Counted from the first letter of the stretch, positions 33,660 to 45,047 are shown. The stretch is 64,000 nt of DNA from Breviolum minutum Mf 1.05b.01 (GCA_000507305.1 DF239938.1:29348-93347); one strand, 5' to 3'. Notes: a model not told the origin generated them from the letters alone. Made by a program: numbers and translations.

Positions 33660-33790
33660 AGCATGAAAAAAGAGGTCTTTGGACCTTCAATCAATTCCAT
33701 GAAGGCATCCAGAAGATCAAGGATGCCTTCATCAAATGCATCACTTCTCAACATAATCGGCTGTTGCTTTGGGCAAGAGATTTCGCCCCC
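33660..33790 (-). CDS. Candidate exon, strand uncertain
   Basis: The minus strand reads IMLRSDAFDEGILDLLDAFM then ELIEGPKTS. The plus strand reads FNQFHEGIQKIKDAFIKCIT. Both are plausible; minus is chosen for consistency. Around 33395-33640 another minus frame (GDISLVSFIQVVVLEWFSV) may continue the gene. Confidence 0.33.
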
Positions 33791-34224
33791 CCAAAAAAAA
33801 TTAATATGTATATCTGTATGTATATATATATATATGTATGTATAATATATCATATATGATTTCTTCGACCGAATCGATTTTAAAAATCACTCCGTGCTAC
33901 CAGGAGACGATTGGAGAGGTACAAAGAAAGACCTGAGGTCGGCCAGGTCGGTCTGTTAATCTTCAACCCTCATGGGTCCAACCGTCCAACCCACCCAAAA
34001 ATCCAAGCAGATATTGCCATCTGAAAGTCGCGGGTCACGCTTGACCCGCAACGGCGGTTAAAACTTTTTTGCCATGAACTACAATAACACGTCACAAAAT
34101 AAACTCAAAATCTAGGTACCTAGTTTTTTTTGGGGGGGGAACGATCCTTTGTTTACCTTCGATTCTTAGGGTGCAGTCTGGCAGGTGGTGTAATATTCAA
34201 GTATATATCATGAATCATCAGCAG

Positions 34225-34300
34225 CATCCATCATCCATCATCCATCATCCATCATCCATCATCCATCATCCATCATCCATCATCCATCATCCATCATCCA
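34225..34300. repeat. (CATCCAT)n heptanucleotide repeat
   Basis: About ten tandem copies of ATCCATC. Confidence 0.95.
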
Positions 34301-35770
34301 GGTTATCCTTGCCATGATCATCAAACATCACTACACTTCAACCTTGTTTTAACAAGTTATCTTTGATACCTAAAAGACTGATACCTAAAAAACTGACTTC
34401 CTAACTATTTCGGGGTCAGTTCTGAGAAAAAAAAAAACATTTCCCCACCTACATTTCCCCAGTCAGGTTTCTCTTTGTTCACATCTTGGACCCAACCTCC
34501 AGGGGCCCCAATTACCCAACCTCCAAGGCTGGATGTGCTTGCATCTCCTTTAACGCTTCCACGGCGCCCTCGATGGGCTTGAAGGACCGGAAGAATTTCT
34601 CCTGGCCCATCGAAACGCCGAGAAAGTTGGCCCGATTTCGGGGGGAAACATCGATTTTTTCGGGGGAGAAAATCAAATTCTCTCTGTTCAAGTGTGTGTG
34701 TTTCCCTCCGGTGCAGAGAACAAAACTGGATGTTTTTCAGGAAAAACTTCAAAAACAGTGGGTTGTTGTTGTTGTTGTTTTCTCCACCTGGTGAACATGT
34801 GGACTTGCCGAAATGGACAACACGAAGATTCGGAAAATCACTTGGGAACGAAAGGGGTGAACTCAACACATATTGACCAAGATCTGGACCATCAACAGTA
34901 TAACTGCAGTCATTTGATGATGGTTTGAGACAGCCACTTCTGTCAGAGAAATATACATTCTCCATCAACATGACTACTACCCGATGAAGAGCAACAGTTG
35001 AGACATATACATCTTATACTGTTGATGGAAGAAATTCGGCAAATCAGCAGATATGGCAAATTTCAAATATCCCTTCCTTTTTTCCTGTAGGGTTTCACCA
35101 GATTCTACAATTTCACAGGGGGATGAACTCGCCACGGAAACATTGGGATCCTATCTCCATCTCAAGACCCCAAGGTGCTGATCCACCCTACTGGGTGCAA
35201 CTTGACATGATACATTCGGATTTTTCCCGGTGCTTTAAAAACACTGGGTTTAACCATGAATCCCGAATCCCCGGAAAAAATCGAGCGGAATTTAAGGAAA
35301 ACATTTTCCCAACATCTTCAATCATTGAAAAATCATGTCAAAAATGTGTCCAAAATTACTTCATCTACTTTTTTGGGTCAAAACGTGACTTTTTTAAACC
35401 TTCCCGCTCCTCGGTATAGATCCTTTCCAAGATGTCCTGAAAGATTAGCAACTTGCAGGGACCATGGGGCATATGATATGAGAAAAAAAAACGGGATGCG
35501 AAACACAAATGCTGTAGGGGAAGTTGAAGGGATGTAGTGGAATGTAACTATTTAAACCAGAAGGGAGAACATACTGAACATACAGACAGTCTGGAATTGC
35601 TCTAGGCTCAATACACACATCCGTCATCCGGTTCTTGAACACCAATGATGGATATCCCCTCCCATCATGTTACATTGTCTCCACATCTCTTGCACAATTT
35701 TTACACAAATAAGTCCAACCTTCACGTGGTCACGTGAGGGAATGATCCTCGAACCTTTTGCATCTGAGTT

Positions 35771-35858
35771 ATGAATATCATAACGATAATGATCATTAAG
35801 GATATCATAACGATAATGATCATTAAGGATATCATAACGATAATGATCATTAAGGATT
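35771..35858. repeat. Three tandem copies of a 27-bp unit
   Basis: The unit GATATCATAACGATAATGAT plus CATTAAG is repeated three times without change after the first few bases. It contains the near-palindrome ATAATGATCATTA. No gene context. Confidence 0.9.
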
Positions 35859-36390
35859 TTTGTCAGGAGTCACTACTAGCCACCAGATTCGCTAGATGCA
35901 GTTGGATCTCTAAATGTTATGTTTGTCATGTTGAAATATCACCTGTAACAATTTATACGGACTCGTTTCGAGGAGAATCCAGGTCATCGTCTTTTTGGGA
36001 CGATGCAATGAACCAATGAGTGGTAAGCGGGAAAGCAGGTAGACGGTGACAGCTGTTGGAGGAGGCAATTTGAGTACGTATCACAAATCATGTCATGTTG
36101 AGTTTTGCCTTCATTCACCAGGTATTCCTTCAAGGAAATTCCAAAGCTGCGAATTTGAAGTGCGATCTCTGAAAATGGTCAGTATGAGTCATATTAAATG
36201 AGAGATTGTACAAATTAGTTTATACAGACATTGCCTTGCCGGCTGGGTGTTTGATTTGTTCTCCCTGATTCACTTCCTGATTATTTTCCCCACGTAAAAA
36301 ACCTAACAACCGGATACGGAACATTTAATGATGTCTCGCGACGTCGTGAAAAATTCCAAAAGAAATGGTGTATCATGGTGTACCCTTAAT

Positions 36391-36493
36391 CTAGTTTGTG
36401 GTTTCAACCGATCTGAAAAATATTAGTCAGATAGTGTCATCTTCCCATTCCCAGGTAGGGGTTTTAAAAAAAATATTTGAAACCACCACCCAG
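36391..36493. mobile_element. Family III MITE-like element
   Basis: The left end is CTAGTTTGTGGTTTCAACC and the right end is TTTGAAACCACCACCCAG. It abuts a family I element at its right end. Confidence 0.72.
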
Positions 36494-36598
36494 TACCCTC
36501 CCGAAGTTTAACATAGCCCCTGAAAAATGATGGTTGGAAGACTACTTTCCTTTTGGGATGGTATATTTTCAGGGGCTATGTTAAACTTCCAGGGGGTA
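36494..36598. mobile_element. Family I TIR element (105 bp)
   Basis: The left arm TACCCTCCCGAAGTTTAACA is the near complement of the right arm TGTTAAACTTCCAGGGGGTA. The core GATGGTTGGAAGACTACTTT is shared with 39471-39575 and 56227-56331. Confidence 0.85.
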
Positions 36599-37391
36599 AC
36601 TGTTGTTCAATTCAACATCCCCAACTTTTCGTTTTTTTTCTCACCTTGTGCTCTTCGAAATTGCGCACCAAGGGAAAATGCTGCAGCTCCTTTCGAACCG
36701 CGGGCCCACTCAGAAAAAAAAAAAACAACACACATCGGACACACGGGCCCCGAAACGGTACTGTTTGGTGATATCTATGATTTTTGGGGATCATTTTTTT
36801 CAGAATATGGTTCGCAAGTTTGGAGAATGCATGGTTCTGATTTTTTGAAGGTTGGAAAAACCGAAAAACTCTTGCCAACAAACATTTAACAGGCAGCTGA
36901 GGTGACGAAACATACTCTTTGTTACATGATAACAAGTTGTGGGTAGAGTCGGCGAAAAACCACTCTGAAATGGAAAAATGTCTTGCCCCTAGGTATAAAA
37001 ACATATACATTTAGATATATATATATATATTGGCTATATAATATGCAGTCTAGTGTTTAGGCTTATGTATCGATATGATTCTTATATGTTAGATTGTCTG
37101 ATGTCAGATCGGACCCAAATGAAACATTGCTCTTCTGGTTGTGCACTACGCCAACCTTCCACAAGAGTAACTACTACTGGCTAAGCGACTACCAATATAT
37201 CCAATACTAAGTGCATTTCCTTAGTCCATCACAAGGTAAAGGTTGGTTTTTTAAGCCTATCATGTTAAACCATCACCATAGTCATACAACCAATATAAAT
37301 ATATATATATATATACTTTCCCCCCAAAAAAATATTAGAAAAAGTTCCTAACTTCCCTATTTTGATACCATTTCCCCCCCTCATGTTACTT

Positions 37392-37559
37392 TTAACCGTT
37401 CAATTTTTCCTGCAAAAGTTTTGCTCCACATCCGTCGCTGGCCCCCGCCTGGCTTGGGACAGGTTGTTGCGTCCGCTCGGCCAAGAGTTCCAAAGCGCGA
37501 TGGTCAAAATCAGCAATCGTTCCATCCTCGCAGGATGTGTGCGAGGCAACAAACCGGAG
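37392..37559 (-). CDS. Candidate terminal exon, unrecognised gene
   Basis: The exon starts after a pyrimidine-rich acceptor (CCACCCCCTATAG) and ends at a TAA: 55 codons in a GC-rich block. It encodes RFVASHTSCEDGTIADFDHR, ALELLAERTQQPVPSQAGAS and DGCGAKLLQEKLNG. The composition is strongly protein-like. The plus strand is also open here, which is why confidence is moderate. Confidence 0.45.
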   Translation of the reverse strand, partial: LRFVASHTSCEDGTIADFDHRALELLAERTQQPVPSQAGASDGCGAKLLQEKLNG

Positions 37560-37842
37560 CTATAGGGGGTGGCTAACTAAAACGCACGGTGCGTGTACAA
37601 CCACGGAGGTGAGTCAGAACACCGTGGAAAAAACCAGCGTGGTAATTCAGTAGATGCTTCGCAAGTCCCAAGGTTGGATTGAAGTGGAAACATCTCGGCC
37701 CTTTGACCCCTTGGCCCACCATGTCGACCAATATGATGCGCTTGTCACAATTTGGAAGCCTGCATCGCCCAGCAAGAGCCGGGCCAAGCCAAGGTTTTTT
37801 GGGGGGGATTCCCTGCTAAAACTGCAATAATTCTGGTGGTGA

Positions 37843-38604
37843 TTGGTGATTGGTACTGGGTGGGAGAACGCTCCTAGGAATCACCTGGTAGGATTCAAGG
37901 AACATGTGACTCTCAGATTCAGCACTCCAACCACCCGAGTCGGAAAAAAAAGGCGGTCAATGAAACAAGTCCCCTTTAAAAGCAGCAGCACTTTCCTTCC
38001 TGGTCTTTGGAGGGAACACAATCAGCTTAAACTATCTCAAACTGTCCTTGGATATAGATGGATAGGCAACAATGTCGTAGATACTCAAAGCATATACATC
38101 TATTCTGTGATGGGCTGGGTATGTTTGATTCACTCTTCTTTTGAACCGTGGTCAAAAAAGGAAAAGAAACGCTTTCATCGAATCTCAGTTCATGAGATGA
38201 TGAAATCTAGTCAAATCACATTCACTATGTCATCCGACCTTTATGTCCTTCCCATGTTTAATACAAAAAAAACCTCCAGTGTCTCCCATTTTTACCGCCT
38301 CAAACATACTCCTCCCCAAATCACAACACACCCTGGACACACCTGGGCCTCTCGCGGCATGCGGTCGCTACCTTCGACCGGTGGAAAGCAATCCTTGGTC
38401 CAAACCAATATCACCACCACCAACATCACATACCGGTCAGCCTTAAATTTCGATTGCCCATATTTTTGGTACCCCCCCGCCCCCATGGACCCCATGGAAG
38501 CTGCGTGCTATATGGTATTTGCGAGTGTTTTACCTCTTTTTGGGAATTCATTTCTAGAACAATCATTGTCTATCTTTTTTACCTGCATAGTGAAGGTTAC
38601 ATGA
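37843..38604 (+). CDS. Long plus-strand open frame (253 codons), doubtful
   Basis: The longest uninterrupted frame outside the LTR element, but it opens with a TTG and has no recognisable domain. Fragments include FSTPTTRVGKKRRSMKQVPF and MDPMEAACYMVFASVLPLFG. Within it, the minus strand at about 38330-38390 has a short exon-like frame (FPPVEGSDRMPREAQ|GT). It is either a genuine plus-strand exon or a chance frame. Confidence 0.25.
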   Translation: MVIGTGWENAPRNHLVGFKEHVTLRFSTPTTRVGKKRRSMKQVPFKSSSTFLPGLWREHNQLKLSQTVLGYRWIGNNVVDTQSIYIYSVMGWVCLIHSSFEPWSKKEKKRFHRISVHEMMKSSQITFTMSSDLYVLPMFNTKKTSSVSHFYRLKHTPPQITTHPGHTWASRGMRSLPSTGGKQSLVQTNITTTNITYRSALNFDCPYFWYPPAPMDPMEAACYMVFASVLPLFGNSFLEQSLSIFFTCIVKVT

Positions 38605-38718
38605 TAGAGTTCCCTTCATTAAAAAAAAACATAGATTATCTACCCACTCTGAACCAGGGTTTTAGCCAGCCGCAACTTATTCCACATTTCCCCCCCCCCC
38701 CCGGAAAAATGCCGGTGG

Positions 38719-38823
38719 TACACCCCAGAAGATTAATATGGAACCTGAGAATACACCCCTGGAAAGGGAAAATCATCTTCCAAAACATCATTTTCAGGTT
38801 CTATGTTAATCTTCCGGGGTGTA
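38719..38823. mobile_element. Family I TIR element (105 bp)
   Basis: The left arm TACACCCCAGAAGATTAATA pairs with the right arm TGTTAATCTTCCGGGGTGTA. TA at both ends. Confidence 0.85.
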
Positions 38824-39379
38824 ATATTTCTGTTCATCTCCCCCCCCCCAAAAAAAAAACGACCTATGTAAACCCAAAAACAGATTCAGGAATCCAACTT
38901 CAAAGACCAAGCTGAGATGGTTGGGAGTTGCAACTCCCTAATCTAAAAAACCTTATGGAAAAATCACTGAATGGTCAAAAAAACCTGGATTTTTTTGTGG
39001 TATCACTTGGATAGTGGGAATGAAAACATAAATACATAAGACTATAATTCAGAATTTTATGTGTGTACATATCCCTACAGTTAGTATACATAATGTGCAT
39101 ATTATTAATATGTTGGATCTGCCCATTTATGCTCTCACACACACACAGGCACAATCTTTCACACACAAACAATGCACATATGGAGGTGGTGTTTGATCAA
39201 ATTGGATCTGAAAAAAACATGTTGGTTAAGATTGGATCACCTCCCCAAGATTGGATCACTTCCCCAAGACTCCAGGTGAAACTTGTTCAACCATGTTTGA
39301 AAGCACCACAACTATACATATTCTACCTATACCGACCTTCGATCTACCTCGCCCCACCATCCAGTGGCATTTTTGAAGG

Positions 39380-39444
39380 TTTATTCGTTGGGATCCGCGG
39401 GGCCTTAAAATGTGACAAAATCCTGGTGGTGACTGGCAGGCATC
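39380..39444 (-). CDS. Second exon after the element-built intron
   Basis: It starts after the acceptor CCCGTCACCCAG. Continuing the phase of the exon at 39587-39692 gives GCLPVTTRILSHFKAPRIPT and NK. The 3' end is approximate. The support comes mainly from the good phase join. Confidence 0.45.
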
Positions 39445-39470
39445 CTGGGTGACGGGGTAGATCTAACATA

Positions 39471-39575
39471 TACACCCCCGAAAACTAACATGGAACCTGA
39501 AAAGTGATGGTTGGAAGACTAGTTTCCTTTTGGGATGGCCCACTTTCAGGGGCTATGTTAGTTTCAGGGAGGGTA
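39471..39575. mobile_element. Family I TIR element forming most of an intron
   Basis: The left arm TACACCCCCGAAAACTAACA pairs with the right arm TGTTAGTTTCAGGGAGGGTA. The 105-bp element lies inside a 142-bp intron (39445-39586) between two minus-strand exons: it starts 11 nt after the GT donor and ends 24 nt before the acceptor AG. Confidence 0.85.
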
Positions 39576-39586
39576 CCTGATTATAC

Positions 39587-39692
39587 CTTGGTCCGATCGC
39601 TTGAAACGTCCAAATGGCGCTCCACTCAAAGCTGTGGCAGCACCCAGGACCAGGGCTGCCATGGTGGAGCCCAAAATCCGAAACCTGCCTGG
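39587..39692 (-). CDS. First or early exon with hydrophobic N-terminal segment
   Basis: The exon is bounded by an acceptor-like TTTCAG (39693-39698) and a GT donor (CAAG|GTATAA). The frame PGRFRILGST is followed by ATG (39660-39662) and MAALVLGAATALSGAPFGRF, then KRSDQ. Read from that ATG it resembles a signal or organelle-targeting peptide. Read from the acceptor it is an internal membrane segment. It joins in phase to 39380-39444. Function unknown. Confidence 0.55.
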
Positions 39693-40200
39693 CTGAAACC
39701 CTGAAACCACGTACTTTGAGTGGTTTAAATGTGTTTGTCTTAAATACATAGGTTTTTCAAGGTTCTTTCTTCATACATGATGAAATTTTTGCAAGCAAAA
39801 AATGATCCAATGAATCCATATCGGATAATCCATAATCATATATATATATATCATATATCCAGGAAGTTCGGTCAGTCGACGAAACTTTGCTTGGTAGGAT
39901 CGGGAATCTGGTACATGGATCATCCATGTTTTTTCCGTTCTTTGTTTGGTTTTTCACTTGCAGGGTACACTCCTGAAGATTAACATGTAACATAATTCCC
40001 TGGAGCTTTGCTTCAGATAATGTTCCTTTCTTTTCATGGGTGATTTGTAGGTTCCAGCCGTTCATCTTCCAAAATATATGTTGAATTGCCTCACAACAAA
40101 TTTCCAAAAAAACTCATCCAAATCGGACCCATCTCGGTCCCAGCCAACTCTTGTTGGAGCCAAAGAGCTGCGAAACTAACCCCAGAAATTTAGGAAAGAC

Positions 40201-40302
40201 ACTTCCAAAAACTAACAGCAGGCCGGGCCCCAAAGGGAAACATAGTAATTCATATTCCAACCATCCATTTCCAGATGCGAAGTGTTAGTTTCAGGGAGGG
40301 TA
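40201..40302. mobile_element. Family I TIR element, left end decayed
   Basis: The left side ACTTCCAAAAACTAACAGC pairs with the right side GTTAGTTTCAGGGAGGGTA. A lone left-end motif of the same family (TACACTCCTGAAGATTAACA) occurs at 39963-39985. Confidence 0.6.
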
Positions 40303-43300
40303 GATACATCATAGATACCCAAAATGATGGATTAGATTTCAGGTGTGTACATGGAGAACCCGAAATCAGATGTTTGTTGCCATAGAATTCCTCAACAGGT
40401 CCTTAAAGCCACAAAAACTCTAGCAAAACAACACTACTATTAGGGTACCTAGTGGTAGTTTTGATTGGTTTGAGTTTCTGTTTTGTTGGTGACTGCTAGG
40501 TGTTTGAAGACAATATGAGAGAACATACAGCGCAAATCATGCATAGATCAATGCATATTATGTAAGACGATCGCTTGGAATCTGTTCTTTTGGTTAGAGT
40601 CACGCACTATACGCAAAAATAGAACATGTATCTTTAAAAAAAACAGATGCGGTACATCCTGAAAGCCCAGAGATTTTGTGAGCCCCATGTGGAATGATGG
40701 AGAATCAGCGAGGCGGATGTCAAAAGTCATATCAGACTTTTAACGTCCAAACAGTATAACGGTGGATTGAGAACAATCTGGGTGCGTAGAGGTGAAGTAA
40801 CAAGTAACAACTCTCGTTGTGGACTGTGATTGGAACGCGAGTCGCAAATGTTTTCCCCAGGATGTTGTGCCCACCAATTAATTTTTCGAAAAACCTGGCG
40901 GCTTTATACCAAAGCCAAACTGTTTTTATACCAGAAAACCTTTAGCACGAGGGACGCGTTACACTGTCGGGAAATCTACAAGTGTTTCACCATCCATTTT
41001 GTGATACCCATCCATTTCTCGAAACAGCCGAAAACATCCAAACAGCCGAAAACATCCGAAAAGCGTCAGGGAATGAATTTGTACCAAAGCGTTTTGATGG
41101 GGTTTTGCAGGATCACGCAATTTTCGAGCACAGATCGCATGGCGTGGTCGCCAACCAATGCTTTTCAACTCTACGAGTAAGCAAGAAGCAGTGCACAAGC
41201 GTGCACGCCGTGGGGCAAAAGCATCCAGCACTTTTTGCACTTTTTGGCGCCTACATGCCAAGATGCCCTTTTGAGGTCCCTGAAAACATGTACTGAGGGA
41301 AATAACATCATCCATGTTTTGCTACCGGCAGCTCCAAATGGCTGCTCAAAATGTTGGGTGTTTTGAATGTCTTGATTCCCCAAGCTATGGCCGGATGCTT
41401 CTGAACCATATTCGACCCCAAAAGATCGCGGCGTGCAGGGTCAGGGGCGTTTTGCTCGAGATCACTGAACATTTGCATCGGCCCAATCGTCGGAACCATG
41501 AAAAGAACCACTCCCAATAAAAAGTCCGAATGGTTCACCACCTTTTTTCTTGCTGCATTGGGAGCCATAAGAATTTGAGGATGTTTCAGGACTGCTTGTT
41601 TCAACGTCCCTTGAAAAACACCATGATCTTTCTTGTACTAATTGCGACTGCTACAGCTTTGGGTCTTTGGAGTCTTTGGGGGTAAGTATCGCAGCTTGAA
41701 TGTGGGAAAATGGCCGCATCCCCACAAAAAAAACAAAGATCAACCCCTGACCAAGGGCGGACACGAGTTACAGTTGGCGTGGCCGTGAAATGCTGAGTTC
41801 AACTGAGGCTCCATTTCACCAGTCCCCCGAAAGCTTCAAACGAGCTTACCTTTCATTGCACTTTCAGTATTCTTGTTGCTGGGGCATCCAGCCAACGGTT
41901 ATAGGAATTGCATGCAATTGTGCCCCCACATTTTGCTTGAGTTTACCAGCTTCCGAAACCTATTTGGGACCATCTCGCCCAACTCAGCTTCAATGTTGCA
42001 AGGGATTCGCGGACAGTCGAGGACATCTGGTCTTTGCCAAAAATGACCCCAAAAAAACACTCACGACTCCTCCTGGAATTTGGCACCACAAAACGCGAAA
42101 GGCCCCTGGAAATATTTGAAAAATTCGACAGCAAACTCGGTTTTAATCCAATCTTACAATAGTAGGCATGATTCAACCAAGATGCCTTGGGAAGTCATCT
42201 GGATTGCGGAGATGTTTTTTGATTTTTCATGCATGGCCGTCATCGAAATGGGCGCTGAAACTTGGAAGATGTCTTTTCGTCCTCCTCCCCGGAAGAGACC
42301 ATCTGGTATGTGCGGCTGTCGCTGCCACGTCTGGGCGGAAAATTGGCACAAGAGAGGTACGGGTGGCTGTGGGGGGTTGGAAATGGGTTGCCCGGAAATT
42401 CACCAAAGAAATGGGCCAAATCAAAAGCTGGCGTCCTGAAATGTATGCTACGGACGTCCTATGCATTTTGGGTCTGTGATTAAAAACCCAAGGGGGGCGA
42501 CATCCATGTCTCTCTCTCTCTCTCTCTGGACATATCTAAGGTGAACATGGGACTCATACACAGTTCGGTCATCTGACATGCAAACATATCTTTATGGATC
42601 AACGAATGAAAGAGGAATTGACCAGCAAGTGACTTGACCATTGGGTGGTTTGTGCCCATATAATTCAGTGCGATTGTGACATCGTGCGAGACAATCAAGC
42701 GTTGCTTTTCCCTCAGGGCCCGAACCTCTGGATCTTCTCAAAGTACTCCCTCTTCTGTTTCTTCATTTCTTCATAGGCCATGACTTTGGTCAGAATGTGC
42801 CTGTCCACTTTGCGGGGCGGAACTGATCCAGAAGAAAAAAACCGCCACCTGTCAACAGATCACTTTCCAGTGAGGTCTCTGAAAAGTACAAGGTGTTTCA
42901 TTCTTTCTCGGGGCCTGCGCCATGCAGGAACCAGAAAGATGCACACGAAGCAACCTTGCAAGGAGTCAAGGATGAGGCACTCAACCCTTTGCGTGGTCTG
43001 GTTTTTTGTTGTCTAGCCCGGCCTTACGAAAACAAAGGTCCCAATGTGGTCAACAAGACAGGGCTTTGGATGCAATTTGCAAAAAATTGCCCCCATCTTT
43101 TCGGGTCGTTTAAAAAAATACATCGGAGATACAAGGAACCCTTTCCAGGCGACTTGAATTCATGAAACGCTCCATGAAAATTGGGTAAGTTGCCAAAGGA
43201 CAGCACCTTTGGCAACAGCCTCCGAGGGTCTCTTTTTTGGCCAAGTGACCCATGATAAACTTGGCCCACCTGCTCAGGTGGCTGCTCGGCTGATTTTAAT

Positions 43301-43690
43301 GCGTTACAAAAAACGTGGCGTTTTCTGATTTTTTCTGAAGAAGTCTCCTCAAATTTGGTGTATATTTTTCGCAAGACATGGGCCTTGAAACTCACACAAT
43401 ATAGATTCCGGAAGTGCCAGGGAAGAAATTTTCTCTTCAATCTCTCGGGTCGATCAAATCTGGTGATTTTTACATCTAAAAAACTACTAGCATCATCAAA
43501 ACCACCAGAAAAACATCCATATTTGAATTGTACATATGATAAACCGCGATAAACACACAGTCAGGAGAAAAATGAAGAGACCTTTGAAAAAAAACACAGA
43601 GATGTGAGGAACACAAATTGCGGATATGGTAAAGACATTCCTCTGTCTACATCCTGGCAGCTGGTTGCGCCTCTTGTGGGGCGTAATGAA
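40303..43690. other. Mixed region with unassigned coding-like frames
   Basis: On the plus strand at 41593-41682, between a CAG and GTAAGT, a frame reads CLFQRPLKNTMIFLVLIATA then TALGLWSLWG. This is the best plus-strand exon candidate in the window. On the minus strand at 41450-41600 a frame reads DFLLGVVLFMVPTIGPMQMF. At 42180-42290 (plus) EVIWIAEMFFDFSCMAVIEM is open. None could be joined in phase. A (CT)n run lies at 42509-42528. Confidence 0.35.
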
Positions 43691-43696
43691 GGCAAC

Positions 43697-43757
43697 ATCT
43701 GCGACTGCTGCATCAAAGCAGTGTTCCCAGGAGAAACCGATCAAGATGGCAATGGAC
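43697..43757 (-). CDS. Multi-TM protein gene: penultimate-region exon (GFSWE motif)
   Basis: The minus strand reads SIAILIGFSWEHCFDAAVAD then VA. As I remember it, a GFSWE-x-CFD motif near the C-terminus recurs in a large uncharacterised family of dinoflagellate polytopic membrane proteins; I cannot check this here. The acceptor is probably CCCGCCGAG and the donor GT or GC just after, so the ends are approximate. It is the most 3' confident exon of the gene that begins near 59.6 kb. Confidence 0.5.
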
Positions 43758-44589
43758 TCGGCGGGAAGGGGAAAGCATTGGGAATAAAAGGACTTAAGGA
43801 CTGTGCTGTGCTGAAAAACGCTTGGAAAAAAAAAACAGAACTTTTGATGGTCATTCACTGTCACGACTGCAGACAGTCGAGTTCCGGCAGTTCCTGCACT
43901 GAAAACAGTGCAGTTAACCCGATCCAAACAGCTGCTTCCCCTCACCTGAATCACAACGCGAATGGCTTTGGTGGCTGCCTGGCCGATTTTTGGTGGCTGA
44001 ATCTGGTCAGGTCTGGTGTGTAGTTGGACACTCATACTCATATTGAGTATAGCAGTAGCAATGCAGCAATGCATTGAATATCATGACGAAGAAGTAATAT
44101 CTCTAATATATAAGTATATCCTAATATAAATATATCTGATACAATATAATCGTATATCTTATTTTTTTTAAAAAATAAGAATATTTGATGCAATTTATGC
44201 CATCCCTTATGGAAGTTTTCAACCCATCACCTTTTATGTCACTTCTTCCTGAGATATCCTGAGCTCAGAAATTGCCCACACCTCGGCTCCTCCCTTCGAT
44301 TCGCGCACGGAATCATCTACAAAGTCCAGCCTTGGAGGGATGTTTTCCACATCTGATTGCTATCGGAGAACGGTCGCTCCAGGATGGTGGAACCAAAAAT
44401 CTGGCAAAAAGCTCGAAATTCTTGCCCAAAAAGCATGACAATCCAATAATCTATCCCAACAGGAAAGTATGTACTGGTCTTTAAGATCATCATATTTCAG
44501 AGGTTTTAGTGTTCAAGGTGTACTTGTTTGGATTATTTTTCAACCGAAAACCCGCCAACTTATCCAAAGATGGAATCTCTACGGTGTCT

Positions 44590-44700
44590 CTCTGATCTCC
44601 AACTGCAGCCATCTTGAGGTCCCAAACGCGAAGACTGCCACACCGCAAAGCAGTGACAATCCCAGGGCCTTGCGTATGCAGCATTGTAGGGGACAATTGA
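44590..44700 (-). CDS. Candidate TM exon of the multi-TM gene
   Basis: The minus strand encodes CCIRKALGLSLLCGVAVFAF then GTSRWLQLEI, one clear membrane helix with a basic flank. A second minus frame over the same bases reads GIVTALRCGSLRVWDLK, which looks like a WD repeat edge, so the frame is uncertain. The helix frame is preferred given the neighbouring exons. Confidence 0.38.
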
Positions 44701-44809
44701 GTCTAGAAAAATTCCGAAACCTGCCATGTGTCAAGGAATTTTTTTTGGGAATACCATTCAATTTGAAGGCACACCGGCACACCGCAGTTCAATTTGAGAT
44801 CATCCTTTC

Positions 44810-44922
44810 CAAAGCATCCCCCCAATCCTACAGTAACGCAACTGTGGCGTGTTTGTTGCCCAATCTGGCCGTGATGACCACGGGGAGGTGCTTGGCTCGC
44901 GATTTCTGGAGCTTCAAGTAGT
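44810..44922 (-). CDS. Candidate exon after a family I element
   Basis: It begins after an acceptor (GATTTTCCAACAG) that lies 21 nt past the end of the element at 44946-45047. The frame reads LLEAPEIASQAPPRGHHGQI then GQQTRHSCVTVGLGG, a soluble loop-like segment. Other frames are partly open. Confidence 0.4.
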
Positions 44923-44945
44923 CTGTTGGAAAATCGCCGGATACA

Positions 44946-45047
44946 TAACCCCCAGAGAACTAACATAACATTGGAAAATCACCATCTTTAGGGGGTACAT
45001 CTTCAAATGGTTGATGTTCCATTGTCATGTTAGTTTTCGGGGGAGTA
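44946..45047. mobile_element. Family I TIR element, intron-located
   Basis: The left arm TAACCCCCAGAGAACTAACA pairs with a right arm containing ATGTTAGTTTTCGGGGGAGTA. The internal ATTGGAAAATCACC / GTTCCATTGTCATG blocks match 49857-49973. Confidence 0.85.

Noticed and set aside
34225..34300. Possible CRISPR-like array of ATCCATC repeats
   Set aside because: Pure tandem heptamers with no spacers; eukaryotic microsatellite.
34405..34971. 188-codon minus frame and 102-codon plus frame
   Set aside because: Both contain microsatellite-derived runs and no splice or domain evidence. Neither could be preferred.
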